A stretch of 18,186 bases of DNA from Caldimonas sp. (GCA_030150305.1 JASLGD010000072.1:1-18186), one strand, 5' to 3'; shown: positions 1 to 7,671, counted from the stretch's first letter. Notes: a model not told the origin generated them from the letters alone. Translations and numbers: made by a program.

Positions 1-98
1 GAGACGTGGACGCGCTCGGCGAGTGCCTGGTTGGTGAGCGAGGCATCGGCTTGGAGCGCGTCGAGGATCTTCCAGTCGGTCGGGTCGAGTCGATCCAT
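1..98 (-). CDS. Lrp/AsnC family transcriptional regulator (N-terminal part, cut by window edge)
   Basis: Only the first 32 codons are in the window; the gene runs leftward off the edge. The start is the ATG at 98-96 and the protein begins MDRLDPTDWKILDALQADAS, followed by LTNQALAERVHVS. This is the typical opening of the AsnC-type helix-turn-helix (D-x-x-D-x-x-I-L-x-x-L-Q-x-D-A, then a helix with LAxRVxxS). Lrp/AsnC proteins are DNA-binding regulators that respond to amino acids or other small ligands and often repress their own gene. It is divergent from glmS, so a shared promoter region of 137 bp serves both. The ligand-binding RAM domain lies outside the window, so the effector cannot be guessed. 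No clear Shine-Dalgarno is seen before the ATG. Confidence 0.85.
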   Translation of the reverse strand, partial: MDRLDPTDWKILDALQADASLTNQALAERVHV

Positions 99-138
99 GT
101 TGCGGATAGAGATCAAAAATGAAATTATGTTCCGCAAC
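99..138. promoter_or_regulatory. Inverted repeat around the Lrp-gene promoter, candidate operator
   Basis: A perfect 8-bp inverted repeat, gttgcgga (99-106) and tccgcaac (131-138), is centred with about 32 bp between arms, near three helical turns. Between the arms, on the minus strand, lies CATAAT (129-124), a 5/6 match to a -10 box for the regulator gene. The left arm abuts the start codon at 98. A related half-site, ttcgcaac, occurs at 177-184. Autoregulation by the Lrp-type protein is inferred from this arrangement and from family habit. Confidence 0.4.
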
Positions 139-148
139 GCCGAAGGCG

Positions 149-176
149 TGGACAATTCCAACGCAAAGTCAAGAAT
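149..176 (+). promoter_or_regulatory. Candidate sigma-70 promoter for glmS
   Basis: TGGACA (149-154, 5/6 to the -35 consensus) is followed after 16 bp by AAGAAT (171-176, 4/6 to the -10 consensus, with the important A2, A5 and T6). It lies in the locally AT-rich stretch before glmS and would give a leader of roughly 50 nt. This is pattern matching only. No glmS-type ribozyme leader would fit in this short region. Confidence 0.3.
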
Positions 177-235
177 TTCGCAACAAAATTTCTGATCGGA
201 CGCTCGATGATGCGCGTGCCAGCCCGGAGCTCCTC

Positions 236-2158
236 ATGTGCGGAATCGTCGCCGCGGTCAGCAACCGCAACATCGTCCCGGTCCTCGTCGAGGGCCTGCG
301 CCGCCTCGAATACCGCGGCTACGACTCGTGCGGCGTCGCCGTCCACCAGCGCGGTGGCCTGCGCCGGGCGCGCAGCACCGCGCGCGTCGCCGAGCTCGCC
401 GCCAACGTCGCCGCCGAGCACGTCGAGGGAACGACCGGCATCGCGCACACGCGCTGGGCGACGCACGGCGCGCCGCTCGTCCACAACGCGCATCCGCACT
501 TCTCGCCCGGTCCTCGCAAGGCCACGGCCGATGGCGAGGTCGCTGCCGACGACGCCGAGGCAGGCGAGGCGTCGGGCCTCGCCGCCGCGGGCCGGATCGG
601 CCTCATCCACAACGGGATCATCGAGAACCACGACGAGCTGCGCGACGAGCTGAAGGCCAAGGGCTACGCGTTCGAGACGCAGACCGACACCGAGGTCATC
701 GCCCACCTCATCGACCACCTCAACGACGGCGACCTGCTCGACGCCGTGCAGCGCGCGCTGCCGCGGCTGCGCGGCGCGTACGCGATCGCGGTGATCAGCC
801 GCGACGAGCCGCACCGGGTCGTCGGCGCTCGCCACGGCTCTCCGCTCGTCCTCGGCGTCGGCTCGGCCGAGCGGCCGACCGAGAACTTCCTCGCCTCCGA
901 CGCGATGGCGCTTGCCGGCGTCACCGACCGCATCGTCTATCTCGAGGAGGGCGACGTCGTCGACCTGCAGCTCGGCAAGCACTGGATCAGCCACGCCGAC
1001 GCGAGCGGCACGCAGCGGCGCGTCGAGCGGCCGATCAAGACCGTGATCGCGCACAGCGGCGCCGCCGAGCTCGGGCCGTACCGGCACTACATGCAAAAGG
1101 AGATCTTCGAGCAGCCGAAGGCGATCGCCGACACGCTCGACGCCGTCCCCGGCATCGCTCCCGAGCTGTTCGGCGACGGCGCGTACCGCGTCTTCAAGGA
1201 CGTCGAGTCGGTCCTCATCCTCGCCTGCGGAACGAGCTACTACAGCGGCTCGGTCGCCAAGTACTGGCTCGAGTCGTTCGCCGCGATCCCGACCCAGGTC
1301 GAGGTCGCGAGCGAGTACCGCTACCGCGACAGCGTGCCGAATCCGCGCACGCTCGTCGTCACGATCTCGCAGAGCGGCGAGACCGCCGACACGCTCGCCG
1401 CGCTCAAGCACGCGCGCGAGCTCGGCATGGCGCACACGCTCACCGTGTGCAACGTCGCGACGAGCGCGATCGTGCGCGAGTCGGCGATGACGTACCTGAC
1501 GCGCGCCGGCGTCGAGATCGGCGTCGCCTCGACGAAGGCGTTCACGACGCAGCTCGTCGGCCTCTTCCTCCTCACGCTCGCGCTCGCGCAGGTGCGCGGC
1601 AGGCTCAGCGACGACGACGAGGCGCGCCACCTCAAGTCGCTGCGCCACCTGCCGGTCGCGGTGCAGGCGGTGCTCGCGCTCGAGCCGCAGATCATCGCCT
1701 GGAGCGAGGAGTTCGCGTCGAAAGAGAACGCGCTCTTCCTCGGCCGCGGCATGCACTATCCGGTCGCGCTCGAGGGTGCGCTGAAGCTGAAGGAGATCAG
1801 CTACATCCACGCCGAGGCGTATCCAGCAGGCGAGCTCAAGCACGGCCCGCTCGCGCTCGTCACCTCCGAGATGCCGGTCGTCGCGATCGCGCCGAACGAC
1901 AAGCTGCTCGAGAAGCTCGAGAGCAACCTGCACGAAGTGCGCGCGCGGGGCGGCGAGCTGTTCGTCTTCGCCGACGCCGACACCCGAATCCGCTCGGGCG
2001 AGGGCGTCCGCGTCATCCGCATGCCCGAGCACTACGGCGCGCTGTCGCCGATCCTGCACGTCGTGCCGCTGCAGCTGCTCGCGTACCACACCGCGGTCGC
2101 GCGCGGCACCGACGTCGACAAGCCGCGCAACCTCGCGAAGAGCGTGACGGTCGAATGA
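236..2158 (+). CDS. glmS: Glutamine--fructose-6-phosphate aminotransferase (isomerizing)
   Basis: GlmS makes glucosamine-6-phosphate from fructose-6-phosphate and glutamine, the first committed step to UDP-GlcNAc for peptidoglycan and LPS. The 640-residue product has the N-terminal glutaminase domain (C2 of MCGIVAAVSN as nucleophile, HTRWATHG at 71-78, HNGIIENHDELR from 125). Two SIS domains follow (ACGTSYYSG, SQSGETADT, GVASTKAFTTQL, then LEGALKLKEISYIHAEAYPA and GELKHGPLALV). It ends DKPRNLAKSVTVE, with the conserved isomerase lysine at 635. The reading frame is open back to 119, but Cys must directly follow the initiator Met, so the ATG at 236 is the start; ggag at 226-229 serves as Shine-Dalgarno. 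A 28-residue Ala/Asp/Glu/Gly-rich insertion, relative to E. coli GlmS as recalled, lies between HPHFS and HNGI (about 91-120). Confidence 0.97.
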   Translation: MCGIVAAVSNRNIVPVLVEGLRRLEYRGYDSCGVAVHQRGGLRRARSTARVAELAANVAAEHVEGTTGIAHTRWATHGAPLVHNAHPHFSPGPRKATADGEVAADDAEAGEASGLAAAGRIGLIHNGIIENHDELRDELKAKGYAFETQTDTEVIAHLIDHLNDGDLLDAVQRALPRLRGAYAIAVISRDEPHRVVGARHGSPLVLGVGSAERPTENFLASDAMALAGVTDRIVYLEEGDVVDLQLGKHWISHADASGTQRRVERPIKTVIAHSGAAELGPYRHYMQKEIFEQPKAIADTLDAVPGIAPELFGDGAYRVFKDVESVLILACGTSYYSGSVAKYWLESFAAIPTQVEVASEYRYRDSVPNPRTLVVTISQSGETADTLAALKHARELGMAHTLTVCNVATSAIVRESAMTYLTRAGVEIGVASTKAFTTQLVGLFLLTLALAQVRGRLSDDDEARHLKSLRHLPVAVQAVLALEPQIIAWSEEFASKENALFLGRGMHYPVALEGALKLKEISYIHAEAYPAGELKHGPLALVTSEMPVVAIAPNDKLLEKLESNLHEVRARGGELFVFADADTRIRSGEGVRVIRMPEHYGALSPILHVVPLQLLAYHTAVARGTDVDKPRNLAKSVTVE

Positions 2159-2301
2159 CCGGCACGTTCTTCGCCGCGCCGCAGCCACCAGCCACGGGCG
2201 CGAAAAGGTGACCGTCGAGCAGCAGCGGGTCGCACGACGAGAAGATCTTCGAGAGCGGCAACAATGCGGCTCCGCCCACGCCGCCGATGAGGAGCCCCGC
2301 C

Positions 2302-3906
2302 GTGACAGAGCAGCGAAGATCGCCGCCGCTCAGGATCCGGATGCACGAGCGCGACAACGTCGCGATCGTCGCCAATGACGGCGGCCTCGAGGCGGGCACC
2401 GTCTTCGCCGACGGCCTGCGGCTCGTCGACCGCGTGCCGCAGGGCCACAAGGTCGCGCTCGTCGACATCCCCGCAGGCGGCCCGGTGCGGCGCTACGACG
2501 TCGTCATCGGCACCGCGCTGCGCGACCTGGCCGCCGGCAGCTGGGTCCACGAGCGCGTCCTCGCGATGCCCGACGCGCGCCCGCTCGACGGCCTGCCCGT
2601 CGCGACCGCGCCGCGAGTCGAGCTCGCTCCGCTCGTCGGCTACACGTTCGAGGGCTATCGCAACGCCGACGGCTCGGTCGGCACGCGCAACATCCTCGCG
2701 ATCACGCAGACGGTGCAGTGCGTCGCCGGCGTCGTCGACTTCGCGGTGCGGCGGATCAAGAGCGAGCTGCTGCCGAAGTACCCGAACGTCGACGACGTCG
2801 TCGCGCTCGAGCACACGTACGGCTGCGGCGTCGCGATCGACGCGCCCGACGCCGACGTGCCCATCCGGACGCTGCGCAACATCACGCTCAACCCGAACTT
2901 CGGCAACGAGGTGATGGTCGTGAGCCTCGGCTGCGAGAAGCTGCAGCCCGAGCGTCTGCTGCCTCCGGGGACGTTTCCGATCGTCGACGAGCGCGACGCG
3001 AGCGACGTCGGCGCCGAAGGCAGCGACGCGGGCGCCGACGTCGTCTGCCTGCAGGACGACGCGCACGTCGGCTTCGAGTCGATGATCGACTCGATCCTCG
3101 CGAGCGCCGACGAGCACCTCGCGCGCCTGAACGCACGACGCCGCGAGACCGTGCCGGCGAGCGCGCTCGTCGTCGGCGTCCAGTGCGGCGGCAGCGACGC
3201 CTTCAGCGGCGTCACCGCGAATCCGGCGGTGGGCTTCTGCAGCGACCTGCTCGTGCGCGCCGGCGCGACGGTGATGTTCTCCGAGGTGACCGAGGTCCGC
3301 GACGGCATCGACCAGCTGACGTCGCGTGCGGCGACGCCGGAGGTCGCCGAGCAGATGGTGCGCGAGATGGCGTGGTACGACGCGTACCTGAAGCGCGGCT
3401 TCGCCGACCGCAGCGCCAACACGACGCCCGGCAACAAGAGGGGCGGTCTCTCGAACATCGTCGAGAAGGCGATGGGCTCGATCGTCAAGAGCGGCAGCGC
3501 GCCGATCAGCGGCGTCCTCTCTCCGGGCGAGCGGCTGCGCGACCGCGGCATCCAACGCGGCCTCGTCTACGCGGCGACGCCGGCGAGCGACTTCGTCTGC
3601 GGCACGCTGCAGGTCGCGGCGGGAATGAACCTGCACGTCTTCACGACCGGCCGCGGCACGCCGTACGGCCTCGCCGAGGTGCCGGTGATCAAGGTCGCGA
3701 CGCGGACCGACCTCGCCCGCCGCTGGCACGACCTGATGGACCTCAACGCCGGCCGCATCGCCGACGGCGAGGCGACGATCGAGGACGTCGGCTGGGAGCT
3801 GTTCCGGCTCATGCTCGACGTCGCAAGCGGCGCCAAGAAGACGTGGGCCGAGCGGTGGAAGCTGCAGAACTCGCTCGTCCTCTTCAATCCCGCGCCGGTG
3901 ACGTGA
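2302..3906 (+). CDS. garD: Galactarate dehydratase
   Basis: GarD dehydrates galactarate to 5-dehydro-4-deoxy-D-glucarate in the cytoplasm, using Fe2+. The sequence follows E. coli GarD closely from end to end: an N-terminal SAF-type domain (DNVAIVANDGGLEAGT, PQGHKVALVDIPAGG), then GYTFEGYRNADGSVGTRN, CVAGVVD, LEHTYGCGVAIDAP, LNPNFGNEVMVVSLGCEKLQ, VGVQCGGSDAFSGVTANPAVG (in part), SDLLVRAGATVMFSEVTEVR, VFTTGRGTPYGL and the C-terminal FNPAPVT. There is a small extra acidic segment (DERDASDVGAEGSDAGAD) before VCLQDDAHVGF. Start choice: an in-frame ATG at 2287 exists, but the gaggag at 2289-2294 lies 7 nt before the GTG at 2302, so I take the GTG (534 residues). garR follows 55 nt downstream on the same strand, consistent with one operon. 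GarL aldolase and glycerate kinase are not in the window. Confidence 0.95.
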   Translation: MTEQRRSPPLRIRMHERDNVAIVANDGGLEAGTVFADGLRLVDRVPQGHKVALVDIPAGGPVRRYDVVIGTALRDLAAGSWVHERVLAMPDARPLDGLPVATAPRVELAPLVGYTFEGYRNADGSVGTRNILAITQTVQCVAGVVDFAVRRIKSELLPKYPNVDDVVALEHTYGCGVAIDAPDADVPIRTLRNITLNPNFGNEVMVVSLGCEKLQPERLLPPGTFPIVDERDASDVGAEGSDAGADVVCLQDDAHVGFESMIDSILASADEHLARLNARRRETVPASALVVGVQCGGSDAFSGVTANPAVGFCSDLLVRAGATVMFSEVTEVRDGIDQLTSRAATPEVAEQMVREMAWYDAYLKRGFADRSANTTPGNKRGGLSNIVEKAMGSIVKSGSAPISGVLSPGERLRDRGIQRGLVYAATPASDFVCGTLQVAAGMNLHVFTTGRGTPYGLAEVPVIKVATRTDLARRWHDLMDLNAGRIADGEATIEDVGWELFRLMLDVASGAKKTWAERWKLQNSLVLFNPAPVT

Positions 3907-3961
3907 GCGGCGCGCTCTGCGATCGTTCGTCCCTCGACATCGACCTCCACAAGGATCGACC

Positions 3962-4855
3962 ATGAACGTCGGATTCATCGGCCTCGGCATCATGGGCACG
4001 CCGATGGCGCTGCACCTCGCCGAGGCGGGCCACTCGCTCTTCGTCCACACGCGCAGCCGCGTTCCCGACGCGATCGCGGCGACCTCGGCGCGCAGCTGCG
4101 CGAACGCCGCCGAGGTCGCGCGCCAGGCCGAAGTCGTCGTCACGATGGTGCCCGACACGCCCGACGTCGAGCGCGTCCTGTTCGGTCCAGGCGGCGTCGC
4201 CGAGGCGCTGCCCGGCGACGGCGTGCGCAAGGTCGTCGTCGACATGAGCTCGATCTCGCCGATCGCGACGAAGCAGTTCGCCGAACGGATCCGCGCGCTC
4301 GGCGCCGACTACGTCGACGCGCCGGTCTCGGGCGGCGAGGTCGGCGCCAAGGCGGCCACGCTCACGATCATGTGCGGCGCCGAGCCGGCGGTGTTCGAGC
4401 GGGTGAAGCCGCTGCTCGAGAAGATGGGCAAGAACATCACCCTCGTCGGCGGCAACGGCGACGGCCAGACGACGAAGGTCGCCAACCAGATCATCGTCGC
4501 GCTCAACATCGCCGCGGTCGGCGAGGCGCTCGTCTTCGCGAGCCGCGCCGGCGCCGATCCGGCGAAGGTGCGGCAGGCGCTGATGGGCGGCTTCGCGTCG
4601 AGCCGCATCCTCGAGGTGCACGGCGAGCGGATGATCAAGCGCACGTTCGCGCCGGGCTTTCGCATCAAGCTGCACCAGAAGGACCTCGGACTCGCGCTGC
4701 AGGGCGCGCGCGAGCTCGGGGTCGCGTTGCCGCAGACCGCGAACGCGGCGCAGCTGATGCAGGCGTGCGCGGCGAACGGCATGGCCGAGCTCGACCACTC
4801 GGCGCTCGTGCGTGCGCTCGAGCTGATGGCCGACCACGCGGTCGCCGAGGGCTGA
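3962..4855 (+). CDS. garR: 2-hydroxy-3-oxopropionate (tartronate semialdehyde) reductase
   Basis: GarR reduces tartronate semialdehyde to D-glycerate with NAD(P)H; it belongs to the 3-hydroxyisobutyrate dehydrogenase family. The 297-residue protein has the N-terminal Rossmann motif GFIGLGIMGTPMA (4-16), the substrate-binding signature DAPVSGGEVGAKAATLTIM (119-137), and the catalytic lysine K172 in GDGQTTKVANQII. The C-terminal helical domain includes KLHQKDLGLAL. An aagga (3951-3955) precedes the ATG. Placement directly after garD supports GarR over 3-hydroxyisobutyrate dehydrogenase. The last residues are shaped by a tandem duplication: the second copy is read in another frame and supplies the TGA. 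Without the extra copy the frame would run to the TAG at 4921-4923. Confidence 0.92.
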   Translation: MNVGFIGLGIMGTPMALHLAEAGHSLFVHTRSRVPDAIAATSARSCANAAEVARQAEVVVTMVPDTPDVERVLFGPGGVAEALPGDGVRKVVVDMSSISPIATKQFAERIRALGADYVDAPVSGGEVGAKAATLTIMCGAEPAVFERVKPLLEKMGKNITLVGGNGDGQTTKVANQIIVALNIAAVGEALVFASRAGADPAKVRQALMGGFASSRILEVHGERMIKRTFAPGFRIKLHQKDLGLALQGARELGVALPQTANAAQLMQACAANGMAELDHSALVRALELMADHAVAEG

Positions 4856-4876
4856 TGGCCGACCACGCGGTCGCCG
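4822..4876. repeat. Direct tandem duplication (26-bp copies, 29-bp period) across the garR stop
   Basis: Positions 4822-4847 and 4851-4876 are identical over 26 bp (each begins gctgatggccgaccacgcgg). The period of 29 is not a multiple of three, so the second copy is read out of phase and provides the stop codon of garR. The perfect identity suggests a recent slippage or duplication event. Confidence 0.9.
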
Positions 4877-4901
4877 GTGGGCCGACCGCGCACGCCGCGG
4901 C

Positions 4902-4920
4902 GCGCGATCGTCGATCGCGC
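4902..4920. terminator. Perfect hairpin between convergent garR and cytochrome c gene
   Basis: gcgcgatc (4902-4909) and gatcgcgc (4913-4920) form an 8-bp perfect stem with a 3-nt loop. It sits between the garR stop and the convergent cytochrome c stop, where a two-way terminator is expected. No T-run follows on either side, so it is not a canonical intrinsic terminator and may act with Rho or only stabilise transcript ends. Confidence 0.35.
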
Positions 4921-5393
4921 TAGCGGTCACGCCGCGCCGCTGCGTCGATCTCCGCCTGGTGCTGCCGGATCTCGGGCGGCCACTGCGACTTGATCCACGA
5001 CAGCACGGCGACGATCTCGGCGTCGCTGAGCACGCCGCCGAACGCCGGCATCGCCGAGTCGGCGTCCTTCAGCTTCACCGCCTCGGCGACGCCGAGCTTG
5101 GTGATGTCGAACAGCAGCTGGTCGGGGTGGTGCCAGGTGTGGCCCGACGCGTCGTGCGGCGGGGCGGGCATGCGGCCGGTGACCGGGTCGTGCTCGCGCC
5201 AGTGCGGCTGGCCCTCGAGGCGCGCGCCATGGCATGCGGCGCAGTGCTTCGCATAGAGCGCGGCGCCGTCGGCCAGCAGCGCGGCGTCGTCGGTGCGCAG
5301 CGTCACCGGCGCCGGCGCGCGCTCGCACGCCGCGAGTGCCCAGCCGCACGCCGCGATCACGGTGGCGCGGAGGAGCGTCGATGCCGTCGTCAT
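4920..5393 (-). CDS. Class I c-type cytochrome, probable lipoprotein
   Basis: A 157-residue protein with a hydrophobic N-terminal segment ending in a lipobox-like LAAC (Cys at about 23), so it is probably exported and lipid-anchored facing the periplasm. One haem-binding motif, CAACH, occurs in YAKHCAACHGARLEGQ. A probable distal Met ligand lies in SAMPAFGG, followed by LSDAEIVAVLSWIKSQWP, the usual C-terminal helix of single-domain cytochrome c / cbb3-subunit-like proteins. It would carry electrons between membrane enzymes. The partner is not evident; no oxidase or dehydrogenase gene is adjacent on this strand. Its stop overlaps the hairpin at 4902-4920. It is divergent from the polysaccharide deacetylase, with 146 bp between start codons. 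Confidence 0.88.
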   Translation of the reverse strand: MTTASTLLRATVIAACGWALAACERAPAPVTLRTDDAALLADGAALYAKHCAACHGARLEGQPHWREHDPVTGRMPAPPHDASGHTWHHPDQLLFDITKLGVAEAVKLKDADSAMPAFGGVLSDAEIVAVLSWIKSQWPPEIRQHQAEIDAAARRDR

Positions 5394-5539
5394 GCGCGAA
5401 GTGTGCAGCCTTTGGCGGCGAATGCGCGGCGCTGCGCGTTTCGACAGGTTTGGTCACACCTGCTGACGCGGCGCGCGCGGCGGCGCGCCAACAATGCTGC
5501 GCCCCGGCAGCCGACGCGAGCGCAGCTCGCCTTGCTTCG

Positions 5540-6421
5540 ATGACGACGAACTTCCCGACGCTCGCCTCCAGACTCGTGCAACGCATGCGCGCGCCGATCG
5601 CGTGCGGCGCGCTCTGCGCGGCGTCGCTCGCGGCGTCCGCCGCGACGCCGAAGTCCGCGCCGCCGCCGGCTGCGCCGCAAGGCGGCGGCGTCACGGTGCT
5701 CGTCTACCACGAGGTCATCACCGACGACCGCGTCGAAGGCGTGACCACGATCAGCGCGGCGCACTTCGCCGAGCAGATGGAGCTGCTCGCCGACGAGGGC
5801 TTCGTGACGGTGAGCGTCGCCGACCTCGTCCGCCACATGAAGGGCGAGGCGGCGCTGCCGGCGAGGGCGGTCGTGCTCACCTTCGAGGACGGCTGGCGCA
5901 GCGCGCTCAACGCGATGCCGGCGCTCGACAAGTTCAAGCAGAAGGCGTCGTTCTGGATCATCACCGGCAACGGCATCGGCGGGCTCTACCTCGACTGGAG
6001 CGACATCGAGCGGCTCGCCGCCAACCCGCGCTACGAGGTCTATTCGCACACGGTCTCGCACCCGTGGGACCCCAACAACAACCTCGTGACGTGGGTGCAG
6101 GGCGCGAACAAGGAGGAGGGCAAGCGCGACGCGCTGAACGAGCTCACCGAGTCGAAGCGCGTCCTCGAGCAGCGCCTCGGCAAGGCCGTGCCGTACCTCG
6201 CCTGGCCGAGCGGCTGGTACGACGACACGCTCGTCGGCCTCGCGCAGCAGGCCGGCTACACCGCGCTGCTGACGACCGAGCCGGGGCTGAACCGGCGCGG
6301 CGACGACGTCCTTCGCATCCACCGCACGATCGTCGACGGCGGCTGCGACCTGCGCACGTTTCGCCGCAGCATCGAGACCGGCTCGGCGTTCACCTGCCAG
6401 CAGCGCCAGCGCGTGCCGTAG
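5540..6421 (+). CDS. Exported polysaccharide deacetylase family protein (CE4, PgaB N-domain-like)
   Basis: The 293-residue reading frame has an N-terminal signal-like segment (MRAPIACGALCAASLAASAA) starting at residue 16, so the true start may be the ATG at 5585 instead of 5540; neither has a good Shine-Dalgarno. The NodB-type fold shows VLVYHEV (53-59), motif 1 as TFEDG (114-118), the zinc-binding HxxxH as H170-TVS-H174, and motif 3 as WPSGWYDD (222-229). These match the deacetylase domain of PgaB, which de-N-acetylates poly-GlcNAc in the periplasm, but PgaB's C-terminal domain is absent. The usual first Asp of TFDDG, the catalytic base in characterised members, is Glu here, so activity or substrate may differ. 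Substrate unknown. Confidence 0.85.
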   Translation: MTTNFPTLASRLVQRMRAPIACGALCAASLAASAATPKSAPPPAAPQGGGVTVLVYHEVITDDRVEGVTTISAAHFAEQMELLADEGFVTVSVADLVRHMKGEAALPARAVVLTFEDGWRSALNAMPALDKFKQKASFWIITGNGIGGLYLDWSDIERLAANPRYEVYSHTVSHPWDPNNNLVTWVQGANKEEGKRDALNELTESKRVLEQRLGKAVPYLAWPSGWYDDTLVGLAQQAGYTALLTTEPGLNRRGDDVLRIHRTIVDGGCDLRTFRRSIETGSAFTCQQRQRVP

Positions 6422-6446
6422 CGCATCGGCTCGCGGGTCGCGCATT

Positions 6447-6466
6447 GCGCCGCGTCGCGGCGGCGC
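6447..6466. terminator. Hairpin between convergent deacetylase and histidine kinase genes
   Basis: gcgccgc (6447-6453) pairs with gcggcgc (6460-6466) around a 6-nt loop, 26 nt after the deacetylase stop and before the convergent histidine kinase stop. There is no T-run, and in DNA this GC-rich such stems arise by chance, so it is only a candidate. The rest of the 142-bp gap holds no recognisable element. Confidence 0.25.
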
Positions 6467-6563
6467 GGGCACGCGAGTGCCGACAGCGTCGATGGCCCGC
6501 CCCGTCGACACGGCCGCGCGCCGTCGCTGCGCGCGAACGGCGCACGCCGCGCCGTCGCGCCGC

Positions 6564-7655
6564 TCAGGCGCGCCGCGGCAGGACGACCGTGAACGTCGTG
6601 CCTTGCGCTTCGTTCGCGTCGACGCTGACCTGGCCGCCGTGCGCGTCGACGACCTTGCGGACGATGAAGAGGCCGAGCCCGAGCCCGGCGTAGGTCGCGT
6701 TCTCCGACTCGACGCGCGCGACCGGGTCGAAGATCGTGCGCAGCGTGTCGAGGTCGATCGGCATGCCGTCGCCGTGCACGGTGACCGTGACCTCGTCGGC
6801 GGCGCCGCCGGCGACGACGATCGTCACCGGCGAGCCGCGCGACGCGAACCGCGCAGCGTTCGCGATCAGGCCGCGGATCGCCTCGCGGATGCGCGCCGCG
6901 TCCCACTCGCCGTGCAGGTCCCCCTCGGACGACAGCCGCACCTTGCGCTCGCGGTCGATGCGCCCGTACTCGTCGAGCGCCTGCCGGCAGAGCACGCCCA
7001 TGTCGCCAGCGACGCGCTCGACCTCGAGCTGCGAGCCGAGGCGGACCTTGGTGAAGTCGGACAGCGCGTCGAGCGTCTGGCGCAGCTGCTCGCAGCTGCG
7101 CAGGATGCGCTGCCCGGCCTTCGCTTCGGGCGAGCCGGGCGTCGCGCGGTGCGTCAGCACCTGCCCCGACATCAGGATCGAGGCGACGAGCGTGCGCAGC
7201 TCGTGGTTGAGGACGCCGAGGAAGAGCGCGTCCGGCTGCGACTGCGTCGGCGAGAACGTCGCGCTCAGCTCGGCGAGGCTGCGGTCCATCGCCTCGTTGA
7301 AGTGGACGAGCTCGTCGAGGTCGGCGGCGGTGGGCGCCGGATGCTTCTGCCGCCACTGGCGCAGCACCGACGCGCGCAGCGACGCGTAGTCGTCGACGAG
7401 CTGGCCGACGTGCGCGTGCGGCGAGTCGCCGTCGGGACGCCGCGGAGCGTCGTCGGCGGCGAGCGCCGCCGCCGCGGCGGCCTCGGCGGTCGCAGCGCTC
7501 GCCGACATCCGGTTCATCTCGTCGGCGACGGCGCGCAGCACCTTGCCGAAGTGCAGCCGCCGCGCCGTCCGCCCGGTCGCGGGCAGGCCGCCTTCGTTCT
7601 CCCACTCGGAGAGGATGTCGTCGAGGTTCTCGTGGAGGAATCGCCGCAGGCTCAT
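6564..7655 (-). CDS. Soluble sensor histidine kinase with RsbRD-like N-terminal domain
   Basis: A 363-residue protein with no signal peptide or membrane segment, so cytoplasmic. Residues 1-50 (SLRRFLHENLDDILSEWEN, then ARRLHFGKVLRAVADEMN) resemble the RsbRD N-terminal sensory domain. An Ala-rich linker (51-70) follows. The HisKA domain has the phospho-acceptor H151 in FLGVLNHELRTLVAS. The HATPase_c domain has an N-box (LIANAARF, N266), a G1-like segment VHGDGMPID (293-301) and a G2 segment AGLGLGLFIV (323-332). G1 resembles the VHNEGPPIP subtype, but the Asp/Asn is replaced by Gly295, so ATP binding may be altered. It starts 16 nt after the Bug receptor gene and is probably the last gene of that operon. 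No response regulator is present, so its target is unknown. Confidence 0.87.
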   Translation of the reverse strand: MSLRRFLHENLDDILSEWENEGGLPATGRTARRLHFGKVLRAVADEMNRMSASAATAEAAAAAALAADDAPRRPDGDSPHAHVGQLVDDYASLRASVLRQWRQKHPAPTAADLDELVHFNEAMDRSLAELSATFSPTQSQPDALFLGVLNHELRTLVASILMSGQVLTHRATPGSPEAKAGQRILRSCEQLRQTLDALSDFTKVRLGSQLEVERVAGDMGVLCRQALDEYGRIDRERKVRLSSEGDLHGEWDAARIREAIRGLIANAARFASRGSPVTIVVAGGAADEVTVTVHGDGMPIDLDTLRTIFDPVARVESENATYAGLGLGLFIVRKVVDAHGGQVSVDANEAQGTTFTVVLPRRA

Positions 7656-7671
7656 CGTCTTCGCCGGGTGC

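Noticed and set aside
119..235. In-frame upstream extension of glmS starting at 119
   Set aside because: The extension has no resemblance to GlmS, and the enzyme needs Cys directly after the initiator Met (MCGIV at 236). The region is AT-rich and fits a promoter.
125..2188. Very long open frame on the minus strand opposite glmS
   Set aside because: It is a shadow of the GC-rich codon pattern: Arg/Asp/Val-rich, with no recognisable domain, fully opposite a well-conserved gene. The same applies to the long opposite frames over garD, garR, the dehydrogenase and the ABC genes.
2159..2301. Possible remnant gene between glmS and garD (a protein-like minus-strand reading, GGVGGAALLPLSKIFSSCDP)
   Set aside because: The stretch is only 143 bp, the reading continues into Arg-rich shadow sequence inside glmS, and no family could be named.
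5540..5569. Similar 5' coding ends of the divergent cytochrome c and deacetylase genes (both begin atgacgacg)
   Set aside because: Similarity is short and interrupted, and common GC-rich codons explain it; no extended inverted repeat joins the two starts.
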